Assembly: GCA_005792635.1 (NCBI GenBank)
Contig: SXRF01000123.1
Location: 1-39,849 of the forward strand
Length of the DNA: 39,849 nt
Reading direction: 5' to 3'
DNA from: Rickettsiales bacterium
GTDB taxonomy: Bacteria > Pseudomonadota > Alphaproteobacteria > Rickettsiales > SXRF01
Shown: positions 28,441 to 38,011 of the stretch, in pieces
How the letters are laid out: every line of letters begins with the position of its first letter
How positions within the stretch are numbered: the stretch's first letter is position 1
Program-made: the position numbers and the translations under genes
Notes under the pieces: model-generated
What the model was told of the DNA's origin: nothing
Seen by the model: the letters and a program-made list of their open reading frames with translations, nothing else
Database searches by the model: none

Positions 28441-29631
28441 TTAAGCAGCAGCAACCCCAGAAGCAGCGGCAACTTCCGCCGCGAAATCGCTGGTGTTTTT
28501 CTCAATACCTTCGCCAAGGCGGAACGAGATAAATTCGCTGATTTTTATGCTTGCGCCAACATCTTTGCTCGCAGCTTCCACAGCTTGTGCCACTTTGCTC
28601 TTTCCGTCAATAACAAAAATTTGCTCTTCAAGAACGCTTTCTTCAAAAAACCGCTCAACTTTAAGGCTCGCCAATTTTTGCTTAATCGCCGCATCATCGC
28701 CATAAGAGCGCATTTTTTTCAGCATATAAGCAGCTTCTTGGAAGAATACATCCAGAAGTTTTTTGGTTTTTTCAGCATTTTGCTTTTCTTTGCGGTCTTC
28801 ACTCACGCTACCTTTGGCGTAGTCAGCGAGCAACTCGTCAACATTTGGCAGAGTTTGCGAAAGCTCGGTTAGTTTTGCTTCAAAAACTTTTTCCGAAAAC
28901 GCGCGGTCGCTGGTCATTTTTTCTTTGTATTTAGCAACGGCATTTTCAAACACCACAAAAGCGTCAAAGAATTTAGCCGATTGCGCAGCAGCCGCCGCTT
29001 GCTCATTTGCAATATCTTTTTCGGTTATGTCGGATTTGCGGAGATATTTCGGGTTAGACGCCGCAATATGCATCGCCAGTTGCTTGCCAAAACCTTCCAG
29101 CTTTGCCGTGTCCCCTTCGGATTCCAAGCCAACGAGAACCGCGATTTTGCCCATGCCCGCCGCCACCGCGCCGTGAACATAAGCCGCAACCACACCTTTG
29201 CTAACTGAAAGTGTCGCACTACGACGCAGAGAGATTTTTTCGCCAATGGTGGCAATCGCGCTGGTTACTTCCGCTTCAGTGCTGGTTTTTAGCGCATCAA
29301 AATCATGCCCGTTATCAAGAGCCATAACCGAGATTTTGTTGGTAAGAGCTTGGAATTGTTCGTTACGCGCCACAAAATCAGTTTCCGAATTCAGCTCAAT
29401 CACCGCCGCTTTGCCAGCCTTGGAAGCAACCGCCACCAAACCTTCAGCCGCCACGCGGTCAGATTTTTTAGCCGCAGCAGACAAGCCTTTTTTCTTCAGC
29501 CACTGGGTAGCTTCTTCCATATTGCCAGCATTTTCAACTAACGCTTTGCGGCAATCAAGCATCCCCGCACCTGTTGCTTCGCGGAGGGTTTTAATCATTT
29601 CAGCGGTTATAGTTGTTTTTTCTGTGGTCAT
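28441..29631 (-). CDS. tsf: elongation factor Ts (with extra internal segment)
   Basis: ITAEMIKTLREATGAGMLDCRKALVENAGNMEEATQWLKKKGL, NSETDFVARNEQF, SEFISFRLGEGIEKNTSDFAAEVAA; 396 aa versus ~280-310 aa typical. Confidence 0.96.
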   Translation of the reverse strand: MTTEKTTITAEMIKTLREATGAGMLDCRKALVENAGNMEEATQWLKKKGLSAAAKKSDRVAAEGLVAVASKAGKAAVIELNSETDFVARNEQFQALTNKISVMALDNGHDFDALKTSTEAEVTSAIATIGEKISLRRSATLSVSKGVVAAYVHGAVAAGMGKIAVLVGLESEGDTAKLEGFGKQLAMHIAASNPKYLRKSDITEKDIANEQAAAAAQSAKFFDAFVVFENAVAKYKEKMTSDRAFSEKVFEAKLTELSQTLPNVDELLADYAKGSVSEDRKEKQNAEKTKKLLDVFFQEAAYMLKKMRSYGDDAAIKQKLASLKVERFFEESVLEEQIFVIDGKSKVAQAVEAASKDVGASIKISEFISFRLGEGIEKNTSDFAAEVAAASGVAAA

Positions 29632-29669
29632 GTTTTTTGTTCCTTTTTTCTTAACATTTCAAAATATCA

Positions 29670-30539
29670 TTAGTTTCGTGCTGCTCCAACAAACATAACA
29701 GCACGATTATACTCGCCATCCCCAACAATAATTTCTTTCTTCCCTTCTCGTGCACGGTGGTACATAGTGTCCCATAATACCAATGTTCCAGGCTGCAAAT
29801 CAACAGATATCATATGATCTGATACTGCATTTTCAAATATTTGTTTATCGCCATCAGATGGATTTTCTAAAGCAAATCCATGAGCTGCCACTGTATTGTC
29901 ATATCTAAGTGCATTTATTCTACTCTCCAATTCACTAAGCGTTATAGAATTAAACACCCCAAAAGCTGGCATAGGTTTTATTTTTAGTCTGTTCTTTAAG
30001 TCACTTGATAAACTTGCCAACATAGCTTCCATATTAACAAATTGTGTTTCTGCATGAATCGGATTATGCATAGCGGATAATATGGAAACTGGATTTCTAT
30101 CACGATGCACCAAATGCTCCCTATGGGGGTCGTTTTGTTTTCGCAAAAGAAATTTTCCTCGTGCAAACTCACATCCAGTTGCTTCTAATATCCCACGCGA
30201 CACCCAAAACTCCATAGAATGATTTAACGAGCTAACAGGTTCTTTCTGCACTTGCTTTGCAAAACCATTCTCCCAGACCGTTTCTGGCAGATTATGAATT
30301 ATAACAGGAGCATCAATTTTTCGATCCAAAACATCTTTTATTTTCTCCAAGATCTCCGATGGTATAGCTTCCACTATCAAACTAGCCAATTCTCTAATAT
30401 CCACATTTGCAATATCTCGGTCAATATACGGAAGCAATCCTTTCCTAAGAAGTTCCTTTTGCTCGTTGCTCAGGGAGAACTCACATAACTCATACGCTGG
30501 AGATCCTCGTGTCGGTTCATCTTTCTCAATCATTTTCAC
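29670..30539 (-). CDS. putative Fe(II)/2-oxoglutarate-dependent oxygenase (TauD/clavaminate synthase-like)
   Basis: 289 aa: DAPVIIHNLP; EHLVHRDRNPVSILSAMHNPIHAETQFVNM (HxD at 145-147 plus AET); LQPGTLVLWDTMYHRAREGKKE...YNRAVMFV (distal H261, downstream R279). Confidence 0.6.
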   Translation of the reverse strand: MKMIEKDEPTRGSPAYELCEFSLSNEQKELLRKGLLPYIDRDIANVDIRELASLIVEAIPSEILEKIKDVLDRKIDAPVIIHNLPETVWENGFAKQVQKEPVSSLNHSMEFWVSRGILEATGCEFARGKFLLRKQNDPHREHLVHRDRNPVSILSAMHNPIHAETQFVNMEAMLASLSSDLKNRLKIKPMPAFGVFNSITLSELESRINALRYDNTVAAHGFALENPSDGDKQIFENAVSDHMISVDLQPGTLVLWDTMYHRAREGKKEIIVGDGEYNRAVMFVGAARN

Positions 30540-30550
30540 TCTAAAAACAA

Positions 30551-31438
30551 CTATTTCTTGCTTTTCTTAACAGTAACAGTTGGTGCTTTTTTTGCTGGAG
30601 CAGCTTCTGCTTCGCCGCCTTTGCGAGCGCGAGATTTTTTATTGTTCGCTGCGTCCGCTTCGTCCTTGCCTTCGGTGGCAAGTGCGCTTAAATCGGTGAT
30701 TTTTTCACCAGCATTTTCCAACGCCCCCATGTCACGGCCAGACTTGCTCATGCTTTGACCGATACCAGCAACCACAGCATCAGAAACAAGCTTGCAATAC
30801 ATGCGGATAGCGCGGGTTGAATCGTCATTCCCCGGAATTGGATAAGTAATCCCCTCTGGGTTGCAATTGCTGTCGATAATAGCAACGATAGGTATGCCCA
30901 ATTTCTGCGCTTCTTTAATCGCCAAATCTTCTTTATTGGTGTCAATAATGAAGATTAAATCAGGGCGACCGCCCATATCCTTAATCCCGCCCAGCGAGCT
31001 TTCCAGCTTGTCGCGCTGGCGGCTCATCGCTAGCAATTCTTTTTTGGTAAAACCAAGATTTTCGCCTGTAAGTTGCTCATCAAGCTTACGCAAAGTGCGG
31101 ATAGAAACCTGAATCGTTGTCCAGTTGGTAAGCAACCCACCGAGCCAGCGTTCATTGATGTAATACTGACCGCAGGTTTTAGCCGCTTCGGCAACCAAAT
31201 CAGTAGCTTGGCGTTTCGTGCCAACAAACAAAATACGCCCATTTTGCGCCACAACATCGCGCACTGCCGCGAGTGCCGCGTGCAGCATAGGAACAGTTTT
31301 GCCAAGATTGATAATGTGAATATCGTTGCGAGTGCCGTAGATATACGGAGCCATGCGCGGATTCCAGCGTTTGGTTTTGTGACCGAAATGAACGCCAGCT
31401 TCGATAAGCTCGCGCATGTTAAATGCGGGTAGAGACAT
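30551..31438 (-). CDS. rpsB: 30S ribosomal protein S2
   Basis: [43 protein letters not shown]..., [31 protein letters not shown]; start MSLPAFNM at 31438. Confidence 0.97.
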   Translation of the reverse strand: MSLPAFNMRELIEAGVHFGHKTKRWNPRMAPYIYGTRNDIHIINLGKTVPMLHAALAAVRDVVAQNGRILFVGTKRQATDLVAEAAKTCGQYYINERWLGGLLTNWTTIQVSIRTLRKLDEQLTGENLGFTKKELLAMSRQRDKLESSLGGIKDMGGRPDLIFIIDTNKEDLAIKEAQKLGIPIVAIIDSNCNPEGITYPIPGNDDSTRAIRMYCKLVSDAVVAGIGQSMSKSGRDMGALENAGEKITDLSALATEGKDEADAANNKKSRARKGGEAEAAPAKKAPTVTVKKSKK

Positions 31439-31777
31439 AGTATAAAATCCTTTTTTCCAGTTAAACCTCGGTTGTGCTTGTGAATTTGCTGCCAATATAA
31501 TCAATATATACAACAGCTAAACACTGGATGGCATCCCCCGCACCGCAGGGAAAACCGCGTCACACAACCTGTGAATTTCCCCTCATTATTGAGAGGAACT
31601 GGCTATCTACAACAATTTTATGCGTATTTCAAGCGGTTTTTTCTCGATGTTTTTCCTAGGCGGTTTTTATACATTGTTTGCGCTAGACAAAAAACTTGGC
31701 TACAAGCATTATTCTATGATGCGATATGCTATACTTACCACCCGACAATTTCTAAGAAGCATAGAAAAATCCTATGG

Positions 31778-31872
31778 CTTGTCACCCCGCATTTATTGCG
31801 GGGTCTGGATTAAAAACAAGAGAAAAGCTATGCTTTTCTTCCCAGATGCCGCAACGAGTGCGGCATGACAAG
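31778..31872. repeat. intergenic palindromic repeat element
   Basis: cttgtcaccccgca...tgcggcatgacaag outer arms, inner hairpin agaaaagctatgcttttct; same family as the elements in cobG and cobN. Confidence 0.8.
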
Positions 31873-31925
31873 AATATGTCTGGCGGTTAGATATAATCTT
31901 ATAAAACTAGCTCAACAGGTTATGT

Positions 31926-32585
31926 ATGGACAATGCCACTAAATTCTCTGGTTTATCGGTTCGGGTTGTGTCGGGCGTGGTTCTGGCGACTATGGTTCTT
32001 GGTGTGTTGTGGGTTGGCGGGTTTTTATTTGCGTTGCTCATTGTCCTTGCCGCGCTGCAAATGCTGCGCGAGTGGGATTTTCTGACTGAAACCGAGGATG
32101 CAATTTGGGGCTTGCTCGGGCTGTTTTATGTGGCGATTCCCTGCGCTTGCCTGCTGTGGTTGCGCGAAACAGATATTGCCTTGGTTGCGTATATATTGCC
32201 CGTGGTGTGGGCGACGGATATTGGCGCGTATTTTTCAGGGCGCATCATCGGCGGCGCGAAACTTGCGCCCGCCATCAGCCCGAATAAAACTTGGGCAGGG
32301 CTGGGCGGCGGCATGACGGCGGCGGCAATTATTGGCGGCATAGCACATCTATATTCCCCATATCCAACAACTCTGCTTGGGGCGATGGCACTTGGCGCAT
32401 TTATGGCAATTTTAGCACAAATTGGAGATTTATTTGAATCATGGCTGAAACGCCGCGCTGGCGTTAAGGATAGCAGCTCGCTAATTCCCGGACATGGCGG
32501 ATTACTTGATCGCGTGGATGGTTTAATGTTCACTGTTCCACTATTTGCTTTGCTTTTGTCTCTTTTTGGCGCAGCCGCAAAATAA
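31926..32585 (+). CDS. cdsA: phosphatidate cytidylyltransferase
   Basis: WATDIGAYFSGRIIGGAKLAPAISPNKTWAGLGGGM..., DSSSLIPGHGGLLDRVDGLMFTVPLF. Confidence 0.95.
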   Translation: MDNATKFSGLSVRVVSGVVLATMVLGVLWVGGFLFALLIVLAALQMLREWDFLTETEDAIWGLLGLFYVAIPCACLLWLRETDIALVAYILPVVWATDIGAYFSGRIIGGAKLAPAISPNKTWAGLGGGMTAAAIIGGIAHLYSPYPTTLLGAMALGAFMAILAQIGDLFESWLKRRAGVKDSSSLIPGHGGLLDRVDGLMFTVPLFALLLSLFGAAAK

Positions 32586-32778
32586 AAAATCTTTCTGTAT
32601 CTTTTATCTTGAATTTTCGGTCAAGTAGTTTATATAATAAAAGACGGCAGATGCTATTTCATTTGCTACCTGCGACAGAAAAGCAACAGTCCTTGTTTTT
32701 TCGGACTATTATGCTCTCCTCGCCACAGGGTTGGTATTCAAGTTTTTGTCCAATCAAATAGAAAGGAACTAACCTGTT

Positions 32779-32973
32779 ATGTCTATTCAAGCTCATATCG
32801 ATTCTCTTGCGGAAAAACGCCAACATATTAAAGAGCAAATTGCCCGCGAGGTGAGCCATCCATCCCCGAATTTCGAGGTGATTACCGAATTAAAAAAACA
32901 AAATCTTATCCTGAAAGAAGAAATGCAGCGATATTTGATTATACTGAATGAGAAAAAATCAGCTTCTTCTTGA
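32779..32973 (+). CDS. DUF465/YdcH-family small protein
   Basis: 64 aa, AHIDSLAEKRQHIKEQIAREVSHPSPNFEVITELKKQNLILKEEMQRY. Confidence 0.8.
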   Translation: MSIQAHIDSLAEKRQHIKEQIAREVSHPSPNFEVITELKKQNLILKEEMQRYLIILNEKKSASS

Positions 32974-32992
32974 TAGTTTTGCTATAAAGAAT

Positions 32993-33031
32993 TAAAAAAC
33001 CACGGGAACATAAAATGGTTCTCGTGGTTTT
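32993..33031 (+). terminator. Rho-independent terminator
   Basis: aaaaaccacgggaac-ataaaatg-gttctcgtggttttttt after the DUF465 ORF. Confidence 0.9.
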
Positions 33032-33046
33032 TTTAATGGAAATTTT

Positions 33047-33805
33047 ATGGCTCAGGAAATTCGTTTATACACAACGCAACCACTAAAGGAAAATGCCGAT
33101 ATTTTTTTTGACGGTGGGCAAGCGCATTATTTGAGCATCGTTATGCGCTGCAAGGCTGGTGACAAACTGAGCCTGTTTAACGGCATCGATGGGCAGTGGC
33201 AGGCGGAAATAACACATGTCGGCAAAAAAACTGTAACCGCCGCCGCCATTTCGCAAACCCGTCCACAAATTTCATCACCAGATTTATGGCTGATATTCGC
33301 GCCGATTAAAAATAAAACAGAAATCGTGGTGGAGAAAGCAACCGAGCTTGGGGTTTGCAAAATAATCCCGATTGTCACTCGTCACTGCGTTGTGCGCTCG
33401 GTGAATATAGAAAAACTATCGACGCACGCGGTGGAAGCGGCTGAACAGTGCGAACGCTTAGATATTCCCACCATTGAAACTTACAAAGATCTTTCCTATT
33501 TATTGGGTGATTGGAAAACAGATAGGATATTGCTCTATGGCGACGAAACAGGAGGCGGGGTTTCATTACAGAAAATTTTGCAGAACGCCGATAAAAATGC
33601 GAAATATGCGGTGTTAATTGGCCCAGAAGGTGGCTTTACCGCTGATGAGCTGGAGATGCTTGGCGTTTGTGAATTCGCCAAACCGTTTGGCATGGGTGCG
33701 CGGATTTTGCGAGCCGACACCGCCGCCATCGCCGCCCTTGCCTGCGTTCAGGCAAATAGCGATGATTGGGAGGCAAAACCACATTTTTTGACGCCCATTT
33801 CTTGA
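33047..33805 (+). CDS. rsmE: 16S rRNA (uracil(1498)-N(3))-methyltransferase
   Basis: HYLSIVMRCKAGDKLSLFNGIDGQW..., EKATELGVCKIIPIVTRH, LIGPEGGFTADELEML, LRADTAAIAAL. Confidence 0.93.
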   Translation: MAQEIRLYTTQPLKENADIFFDGGQAHYLSIVMRCKAGDKLSLFNGIDGQWQAEITHVGKKTVTAAAISQTRPQISSPDLWLIFAPIKNKTEIVVEKATELGVCKIIPIVTRHCVVRSVNIEKLSTHAVEAAEQCERLDIPTIETYKDLSYLLGDWKTDRILLYGDETGGGVSLQKILQNADKNAKYAVLIGPEGGFTADELEMLGVCEFAKPFGMGARILRADTAAIAALACVQANSDDWEAKPHFLTPIS

Positions 33806-33830
33806 CGAATATTATAACGAAAGATTTTTA

Positions 33831-35054
33831 ATGACATTGATACTAGCCACCCTAAAAAACCTATATGATACTCGCGGCGATGAGGTGGAGGATTGGCTGG
33901 CGCAGCAGCGCGAGATTGCCGAGCCATTTTTCTATACCTCGGTTGATTTACGCCATTCTGGTCTGCGCCTCGCGCCTGTGGATACGAATTTATTTCCTGC
34001 GGGATTTAACAATCTTTCGCCCGCTGCTCGCGTTCGTGCCACTCGCCAAATCACCAGCTATATGGCGGAGCATTTCCCGACAGCAAAAAACATATTGATT
34101 GTGCCTGAAAATCACACGCGCAATCTCGCTTATTTCGATAATCTAGCCACCTTACAGGAATTATTTTTAGCGTCTGGTCTGAGCGTAAAAATCGGCAATT
34201 TGACGCTCGCTAATGAGGAAAAATTCACCTCGGCAACGGGCGCGGGAATAACCCAATACCCACTAGTTAAAACGGCTGATAAATTGACAATAGGTGATGG
34301 TTTCACGCCTGATATTATCATTATGAATAATGATATGACGGCGGGAATTCCTGATATTCTGCTTGGCGTTGCCCAGCCAATAATTCCGCCCACCAAGATG
34401 GGCTGGTTTCAGCGGCGCAAAAGCACACATTTCGCCGAATACGCAAAGTTAATCGCTGATTTTTCTAGCAAATTCGCTATTGACCCGTGGCTGCTCTGCG
34501 CCCAGTCGCATCAATGCGGACGAGTGGATTTTAAGGATAAAAATTCCCTAACTTGCCTTGCTAAATCGGTGGATACAATAATTGCCAATGCACAAAAAAA
34601 ACACGAGGAATACGGCATCACCGAGCCGCCATATGTTTATATCAAGGCGGATTCAGGCACTTATGGCATGGGGATTATGACGGTGACTTCTGGCGACGAA
34701 GTGCTGGAGCTGAACAAAAAAGAGCGCAATAAAATGCAGGTGATAAAAGAGGGGGCGCGGGTTAGCGAGGTTATAATTCAGGAAGGCATCGCAACCATTG
34801 ACAAGGTGGAAAACGCGCCCGCCGAACCAATGGTTTATTTGATTGATGGCGTGGCTGTGGGCGGTATGTATCGCATCAACGACCAACGCGACACGATGGG
34901 CAACCTGAACGCGGCGGGAATGCGCTTTACTGGGATGTGTGATGAAACCGAGGACGATTGCGGTAAATGGAAAAAAATGCCGAATTGCCATTTTCGCGCC
35001 CATGGCATAATAGCAAGCATCGCAGCACTAGCGGCTGGACGGGAGAATTATTAG
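33831..35054 (+). CDS. gshA: glutamate--cysteine ligase (proteobacterial type)
   Basis: YTSVDLRHSGLRLAPVDTNLFPAGFNNL..., YVYIKADSGTYGMGIMTV. Confidence 0.9.
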   Translation: MTLILATLKNLYDTRGDEVEDWLAQQREIAEPFFYTSVDLRHSGLRLAPVDTNLFPAGFNNLSPAARVRATRQITSYMAEHFPTAKNILIVPENHTRNLAYFDNLATLQELFLASGLSVKIGNLTLANEEKFTSATGAGITQYPLVKTADKLTIGDGFTPDIIIMNNDMTAGIPDILLGVAQPIIPPTKMGWFQRRKSTHFAEYAKLIADFSSKFAIDPWLLCAQSHQCGRVDFKDKNSLTCLAKSVDTIIANAQKKHEEYGITEPPYVYIKADSGTYGMGIMTVTSGDEVLELNKKERNKMQVIKEGARVSEVIIQEGIATIDKVENAPAEPMVYLIDGVAVGGMYRINDQRDTMGNLNAAGMRFTGMCDETEDDCGKWKKMPNCHFRAHGIIASIAALAAGRENY

Positions 35055-35055
35055 C

Positions 35056-35334
35056 GTGAACATAAAAAACCAAATGGCGGATAAAATTCGCACTGCTTTT
35101 ACGCCGCATCACATTGAAATATTTGATGAAAGCCATAAGCACGCGGGGCATTCGGGAAATCCTGATGGTAAGTCCGAAACCCATATCGGAATAGTTATCG
35201 TTTCTGATTGTTTTGCTGGTAAATCGCGCATCGACCGCGCTCGCAGTGTGCATAGCTTGCTTGCCGAGGAAATAAAACAAATCCACGCGCTAACGCTGCT
35301 TAAAACGATGACAGTTGCAGAATTCAATAAATAA
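35056..35334 (+). CDS. BolA-family protein
   Basis: MADKIRTAFTPHHIEIFDESHKHAGHSGNPDGKSETHIGIVIVSDCFAGKSRIDRARSVHSLLAEEI. Confidence 0.92.
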   Translation: MNIKNQMADKIRTAFTPHHIEIFDESHKHAGHSGNPDGKSETHIGIVIVSDCFAGKSRIDRARSVHSLLAEEIKQIHALTLLKTMTVAEFNK

Positions 35335-35349
35335 TGTCATACTGCGAAA

Positions 35350-35496
35350 ATGAATAGAGAAAATAACGCGAAAGGCGAAAAGCCGAGTAAAAAATCGCAA
35401 GCGCAGGCAAAACAGGAAAAGCTAGCGGCGGCTTTGCGGGCGAATTTGCGTCGCAGGAAGGTTGCGCTTGCTGCGGATAGTGAGGTGGAAAAATGA
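35350..35496 (+). CDS. small basic conserved-type protein (48 aa)
   Basis: MNRENNAKGEKPSKKSQAQAKQEKLAAALRANLRRRKVALAADSEVEK*; KLAAALRxNLRRRK pattern seen in short alphaproteobacterial proteins; below the ORF-track length cutoff; ATGA overlap with the next ORF. Confidence 0.55.
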   Translation: MNRENNAKGEKPSKKSQAQAKQEKLAAALRANLRRRKVALAADSEVEK

Positions 35497-35789
35497 TTTT
35501 TGGACACCGCCCAGCTTCTAAGCAAGATAAGAAAAAAGCCCAGCTTAAAAAAAATCGCTTTAATCAGGAGTTTTTTAACTTTGTGCGGATGCGCTCGCTA
35601 GATGCGGAGCGCGTTGAGTTGCTTGAAGAATCCCGCGAGAAGCCAAAACGCGAGGAAAAAGAGGATAAAGAAATCTGGAGCGCGAAAGTCGAGCAAATCC
35701 GCAACCGCTTGACGGGCAAAAAACGAGAAAGCACCGACCGCTGGAATCGCTTCGCAGGGACAGAAGGCGGCGGCGGGCGAGGTCGCTAG
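35493..35789 (+). CDS. hypothetical protein, charged
   Basis: 98 aa ORF with ATGA start/stop overlap with the preceding small ORF. Confidence 0.5.
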   Translation: MIFGHRPASKQDKKKAQLKKNRFNQEFFNFVRMRSLDAERVELLEESREKPKREEKEDKEIWSAKVEQIRNRLTGKKRESTDRWNRFAGTEGGGGRGR

Positions 35790-35808
35790 CAAATTTCTGA
35801 ACAGAACC

Positions 35809-37236
35809 CTATTTATCCGCCGCCGATGCTTGACTATAGACATTGAGGGCGCGGATGAGGTCGATAGCTCGTTGCAACTGGAAGTCTTCCGCTGATTCAG
35901 CATCCGTCTTTTTCGCCAACGCATCTTTATCTTTCGCTCCGTTCTTATCCTTACTGTCTTTATCCTTATCAGAAACAGGCTTTTCTGGCGCAGATTTATC
36001 TGTCACTGGTTTCTCTGGCGCAGCAGCATCCTTCTTGTCTTTTTTCTTGTCCTGAAGATTATCCAGCCTTCCGCGAAGCTCAGCTTCTTTACGCATTTTG
36101 TCAGCACCCTTCAGCAGCTCAATCTTCGCTGGTTGCACTTCAATATCAGGCGTGATCCCTTTGTTTTGGATAGAATTACCCGATGGAGTATAATACCGCG
36201 CGGTGGTCAGGCGGATTGCACCATGCTCAGGAATTGGAATAACTGTCTGCACCGAGCCTTTGCCAAAGCTTTTTACACCGAGTATCACCGCTCGTTTATG
36301 GTCTTGCAAAGCACCTGCGACAATTTCAGAAGCTGAAGCCGAGCCATTATTAATAAGCACCACCACAGGGATATTATCAGCAACCAGCTCATTGCCTGCT
36401 TTCGCGCTGTAGCGTTTAGTCTTTTGTGGGTCGCGTTCACGGGTGGAAACCACCTCACCTTGCTTAAGGAAAGCGTCAGAAACAGAAACTGCTTGCTCGA
36501 GAAGCCCACCCGGATTATTGCGTAAATCGAGCACTACGCCGCGCAGCTTTGGCAAATCTTTTTGAATGCGTTTGAATTCCTCGCGCATTAAATCCGTGGT
36601 TTTTTCAGTGAATTGGGTAACGCGCAAATAAGCAATGTCGTCACCTTCTGACCGTGCTTTTGAAGATTTTACCTCAATAACCGCGCGGGTAATGGTAACC
36701 TCAAGCGGCTCGAGAGCGTCCTCCCGTATGATGGTTAGCTTCACCTTGGAATCCACCGCGCCGCGCATTTTCTCAACCGCTTCGGAAAGGCTAAGCCCAA
36801 AAACATCCGTGTCATCGATGCGGGCGATATAATCCCCAGATTTAACCCCTGCCTTGAAGGCTGGCGTATCATCAATCGGCGTCACCACTTTCACCAAACC
36901 ATTTTCCATGGTCACTTCAATGCCAAGTCCGCCAAATTCGCCCTTGGTTTGCACTTGCATTTCCTTGAAGGCTTTTTCGTTCATATATGCCGAGTGCGGG
37001 TCAAGCGAGGAAAGCATCCCGTTCATCGCTGCTTCCACGAGGTCGCTATCTTTTACTTCCTCAACATAATCGCTGCGGATACGGTCAAACACATCGCCAA
37101 ACAGCCCGAGCAATTGCAAAGTATCGTTTTTTTCCGCATAAGAAACCACAGGCGCGAGCAACAGCGGTGTAGCGATTGCGAGGCTGGAAACTAGGCAGAT
37201 CTTGGTGATGCGACGCATAAAATTGATAAACTCCAA
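35809..37236 (-). CDS. ctpA: S41-family C-terminal processing peptidase
   Basis: PDZ (GGLGIEVTMENGLVKVVTPIDDTPAFKAGVKSGDYIARID) and protease core (VVLIDNGSASASEIVAGAL-type, SFGKGSVQTVIPI). Confidence 0.94.
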   Translation of the reverse strand: MEFINFMRRITKICLVSSLAIATPLLLAPVVSYAEKNDTLQLLGLFGDVFDRIRSDYVEEVKDSDLVEAAMNGMLSSLDPHSAYMNEKAFKEMQVQTKGEFGGLGIEVTMENGLVKVVTPIDDTPAFKAGVKSGDYIARIDDTDVFGLSLSEAVEKMRGAVDSKVKLTIIREDALEPLEVTITRAVIEVKSSKARSEGDDIAYLRVTQFTEKTTDLMREEFKRIQKDLPKLRGVVLDLRNNPGGLLEQAVSVSDAFLKQGEVVSTRERDPQKTKRYSAKAGNELVADNIPVVVLINNGSASASEIVAGALQDHKRAVILGVKSFGKGSVQTVIPIPEHGAIRLTTARYYTPSGNSIQNKGITPDIEVQPAKIELLKGADKMRKEAELRGRLDNLQDKKKDKKDAAAPEKPVTDKSAPEKPVSDKDKDSKDKNGAKDKDALAKKTDAESAEDFQLQRAIDLIRALNVYSQASAADK

Positions 37237-37246
37237 TTTGGTTTAT

Positions 37247-38008
37247 TTATAAGAGTGGATTATTGGATGATTCGCCGTTCAATTTCAAGCACTCAATTTC
37301 AAATAATGCAATTAGGCGTGTCCTGACGGCGGGAAGTTTTTTCCCGTGTGGTGCGAGCAGTGAATGCTCCAAGAAATAGCCTGTAAGCGCAAGCCCTGCG
37401 AGTATTTGTTTATGGCTGGCAGCATTATTTCCTAACAAAAACTCTGGCAATGCTAGTAGTTTCGCCTTGTACGGCTCGCCAGCCTGCGCGCAAACCGCAC
37501 GACCTGACTTTGGTGAAACGAAGATAAGCTCATCTGTGCGCCCAGTCGCCGCACACTCGCTCAAATCCAGCCCGAAGCCACATTCCGAAAGGATTTCCAG
37601 CTCCAATTTAACATAATCCTCCCACCAATCGTCTTTGGCAATTAGTGTGTGCAAAAACTCATGAAATACCGCAAAAAGCTTGGGGTATGGGTGGCGTTCA
37701 GGTAGCACAAGTTCCAGAATCGAGCAAGCCGAGGAAAGAGCAGATAGCTTGCCAGCATCGCTCATCAAATGTGCGGCGTGTGCCTCTAAAAGTTCCAGTT
37801 TGAACGCGCCAAGTTGCTCCGAAAGCCGAGCATTCCAAGCCGCACCAACAACATTCCCCGCCTGCACCACACCACGATTATTCTTGGAATTCGCACCGCG
37901 CATCACGCCCGCATATAAACCATGCTCCCGCGCTAAAACGCGCAGCACCGCGCCGCTCTCGCCATATTTGCGAGCGGAAAGTATAATTGCGGCATCTGAC
38001 CAATGCAT
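37247..38008 (-). CDS. recO: DNA repair protein RecO
   Basis: DAAIILSARKYGESGAVLRVLAREHGLYAGVMRGANSKNNRGVVQAGNVV..., LELEILSECGFGLDLSECAATG. Confidence 0.93.
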   Translation of the reverse strand: MHWSDAAIILSARKYGESGAVLRVLAREHGLYAGVMRGANSKNNRGVVQAGNVVGAAWNARLSEQLGAFKLELLEAHAAHLMSDAGKLSALSSACSILELVLPERHPYPKLFAVFHEFLHTLIAKDDWWEDYVKLELEILSECGFGLDLSECAATGRTDELIFVSPKSGRAVCAQAGEPYKAKLLALPEFLLGNNAASHKQILAGLALTGYFLEHSLLAPHGKKLPAVRTRLIALFEIECLKLNGESSNNPLL

Positions 38009-38011
38009 TTT

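Noticed and set aside
28242-28517. 91-aa ORF overlapping the tsf 3' end and terminator
   Set aside because: Runs through a clear terminator hairpin and the end of tsf; most likely spurious.
31571-31868. Plus-strand ORFs of 80-82 aa between rpsB and cdsA
   Set aside because: They are built from the palindromic repeat element and leader sequence; no protein family signal.
32640-32760. Possible small RNA/attenuator before the DUF465 gene (agtccttgttttttcggact hairpin)
   Set aside because: Weak stem and no conserved RNA family recognised; more likely an ordinary leader.
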